A stretch of DNA of 64,000 bases from Megalobrama amblycephala (taxonomy: Eukaryota > Chordata > Actinopteri > Cypriniformes > Xenocyprididae), in contig NC_063062.1 in assembly GCF_018812025.1 (NCBI RefSeq), positions 3,579,927-3,643,926 of the forward strand. Reading direction: 5' to 3'. The translations under genes were made by a program, and so were the position numbers. Positions 63,112 through 64,000 of this stretch are shown here, piece after piece (the stretch's first letter is position 1; every line of letters starts with the position of its first letter). A model generated the notes under the pieces. It was not told where the DNA came from. It did not search any database and was given only the letters and a program-made list of their open reading frames with translations.

Positions 63112-63488
63112 AGGATTAGCTCACTTCAGAATTAAAATTTATAATTTACTCACCCCCATGTCATCCATGATGTCTTTCTTTCTACAGTCGAAAAGAAATT
63201 AAGGTTTGTGAGGAAAACATTCCAGGATTTTTCTCCATATAGTGGACAGTTACCAATGGGTTGAAGGTCCGAGGAATAAGGGTTTTATCTAGTGAAACAA
63301 TCATTTTCTAAAAAAAAAATACAAATTTATATACTTTTTAACCACAAATGCTCGTCTTGCACTGCTCTGTGATGCGCATTATGTAATCACGTTGGAAAGG
63401 TCCGCAGTAGGGCGAAAAACTCATCTCATTTTCTCCACCAACTTCAAAATCGTCCGACATCGATGTTTTACCTTTTTTTTTTTTTTAA
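63112..63488. mobile_element. Long fold-back family D, left arm and centre only
   Basis: After TTAA (63108-63111), AGGATTAGCTCACTTCAG starts a copy collinear with the left half of 40445-41348, including TGTCATCCATGATG and TGCACTGCTCTG, and reaches the fold-back centre (ACTTCAAAATCGTCCGAC). The right arm is missing. Confidence 0.8.
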
Positions 63489-64000
63489 CCACCACCATAC
63501 CTTGGAATTATCCTATGCCATGTCTAATGACCTGCAGGAGTAAAACTATGATAGAGACATCTTAGTTCAAAATCAACACAGCCTCATGAACTCAGGGATT
63601 CATCATAATGCTGAATCCTAAACTTCTATACAGTTCTTGCCAATAGGGCAACCAACATCATGTTAATAAATTTTGCAATGTTCTCCCCAGAAATTACGGA
63701 CAATCACCTCATGGTCTCAGTCGGCTCTTGAAAGCTCATTCCCATCAGCTCTTTTTCAATAATCTTTTTCCTCAGGGTGTCCCCTGGCATAGTTGCATCA
63801 AGTTGTGGACACTTGTCATAATGAAAAACAAGCCATCCTAGGAATGCATTTTCTGGTGAGTGGTATAGAGGAACATTTTTGGGTCAGACTGCTGTAACTT
63901 CTCACAGGTCATCCCCCCTTAATGATGCTGCTGGTCTCACAGACATCCGCTCCACTCTCATACCCATCTCACATAAAACACCTCCCATCAGGGTAGATGC
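63489..64000. other. b3gat1 intron to the window end
   Basis: No exon with b3gat1-like coding sequence is seen, so the gene continues beyond the window. Confidence 0.45.

Overview
This window reads as nuclear DNA from a teleost, most likely a cyprinid such as zebrafish, carp, goldfish or barb. It is AT-rich and intron-bearing, full of tetranucleotide and TA microsatellites, and densely packed with cut-and-paste transposon relics whose termini and internal sequence look like known cyprinid repeat families. No bacterial, plasmid or phage feature is present. Almost all open frames longer than 60 codons are chance frames, or frames inside repeats.

The only protein-coding gene I can name is the 5' part of b3gat1 (beta-1,3-glucuronyltransferase 1, the HNK-1 carbohydrate synthase), on the + strand. 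Its first coding exon is at 60173-60315 (ATG at 60204) and encodes the cytoplasmic tail and the membrane anchor. A well-delimited non-coding exon at 56324-56441 and a more tentative one at 34244-34440 are good candidates for its 5'UTR. The catalytic exons must lie beyond position 64000, so about 34-64 kb is probably the 5' intronic part of this gene and about 1-34 kb is upstream flank or a further 5' intron.

Layout: 1-7.4 kb is mostly unique, with one short minus-strand exon-like frame (1647-1882), a CATC/TATC microsatellite (4780-4936) and a long TA tract (7373-7469). 7536-9439 is a degenerate LTR retrotransposon (minus strand) with a 5-bp target duplication and a Tf1/sushi-type self-priming signature. 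10.7-14.3 kb holds a diverged tandem duplication and a hAT element. 16-29.5 kb is a patchwork of MITEs, Tc1/mariner fragments and TTAA-flanked elements. 30-34 kb is mostly unique with two fragments. 34.2 kb has the tentative non-coding exon. 35.5-49.2 kb again carries many fold-back and hAT elements, including a nested pair and a 1.2-kb TA-flanked long inverted repeat. 50.9-54.7 kb carries a GATA microsatellite, a hAT remnant, a Tc1/mariner-type MITE and a TTAA fold-back. 56.3-60.3 kb is the b3gat1 5' region, interrupted by nested fold-back elements. 60.3-64 kb is intron with more MITEs.

The most interesting signals are the self-priming layout of the LTR element with an asymmetric loss of U3 from one LTR; an upstream ATG overlapping the b3gat1 start out of frame, plus a 33-codon uORF in the preceding exon; the 78-bp perfect palindrome next to a Tc1 transposase fragment; and the repeated use of TTAA targets by several unrelated-looking fold-back families. 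Nothing here convinces me of a wholly new biological system.
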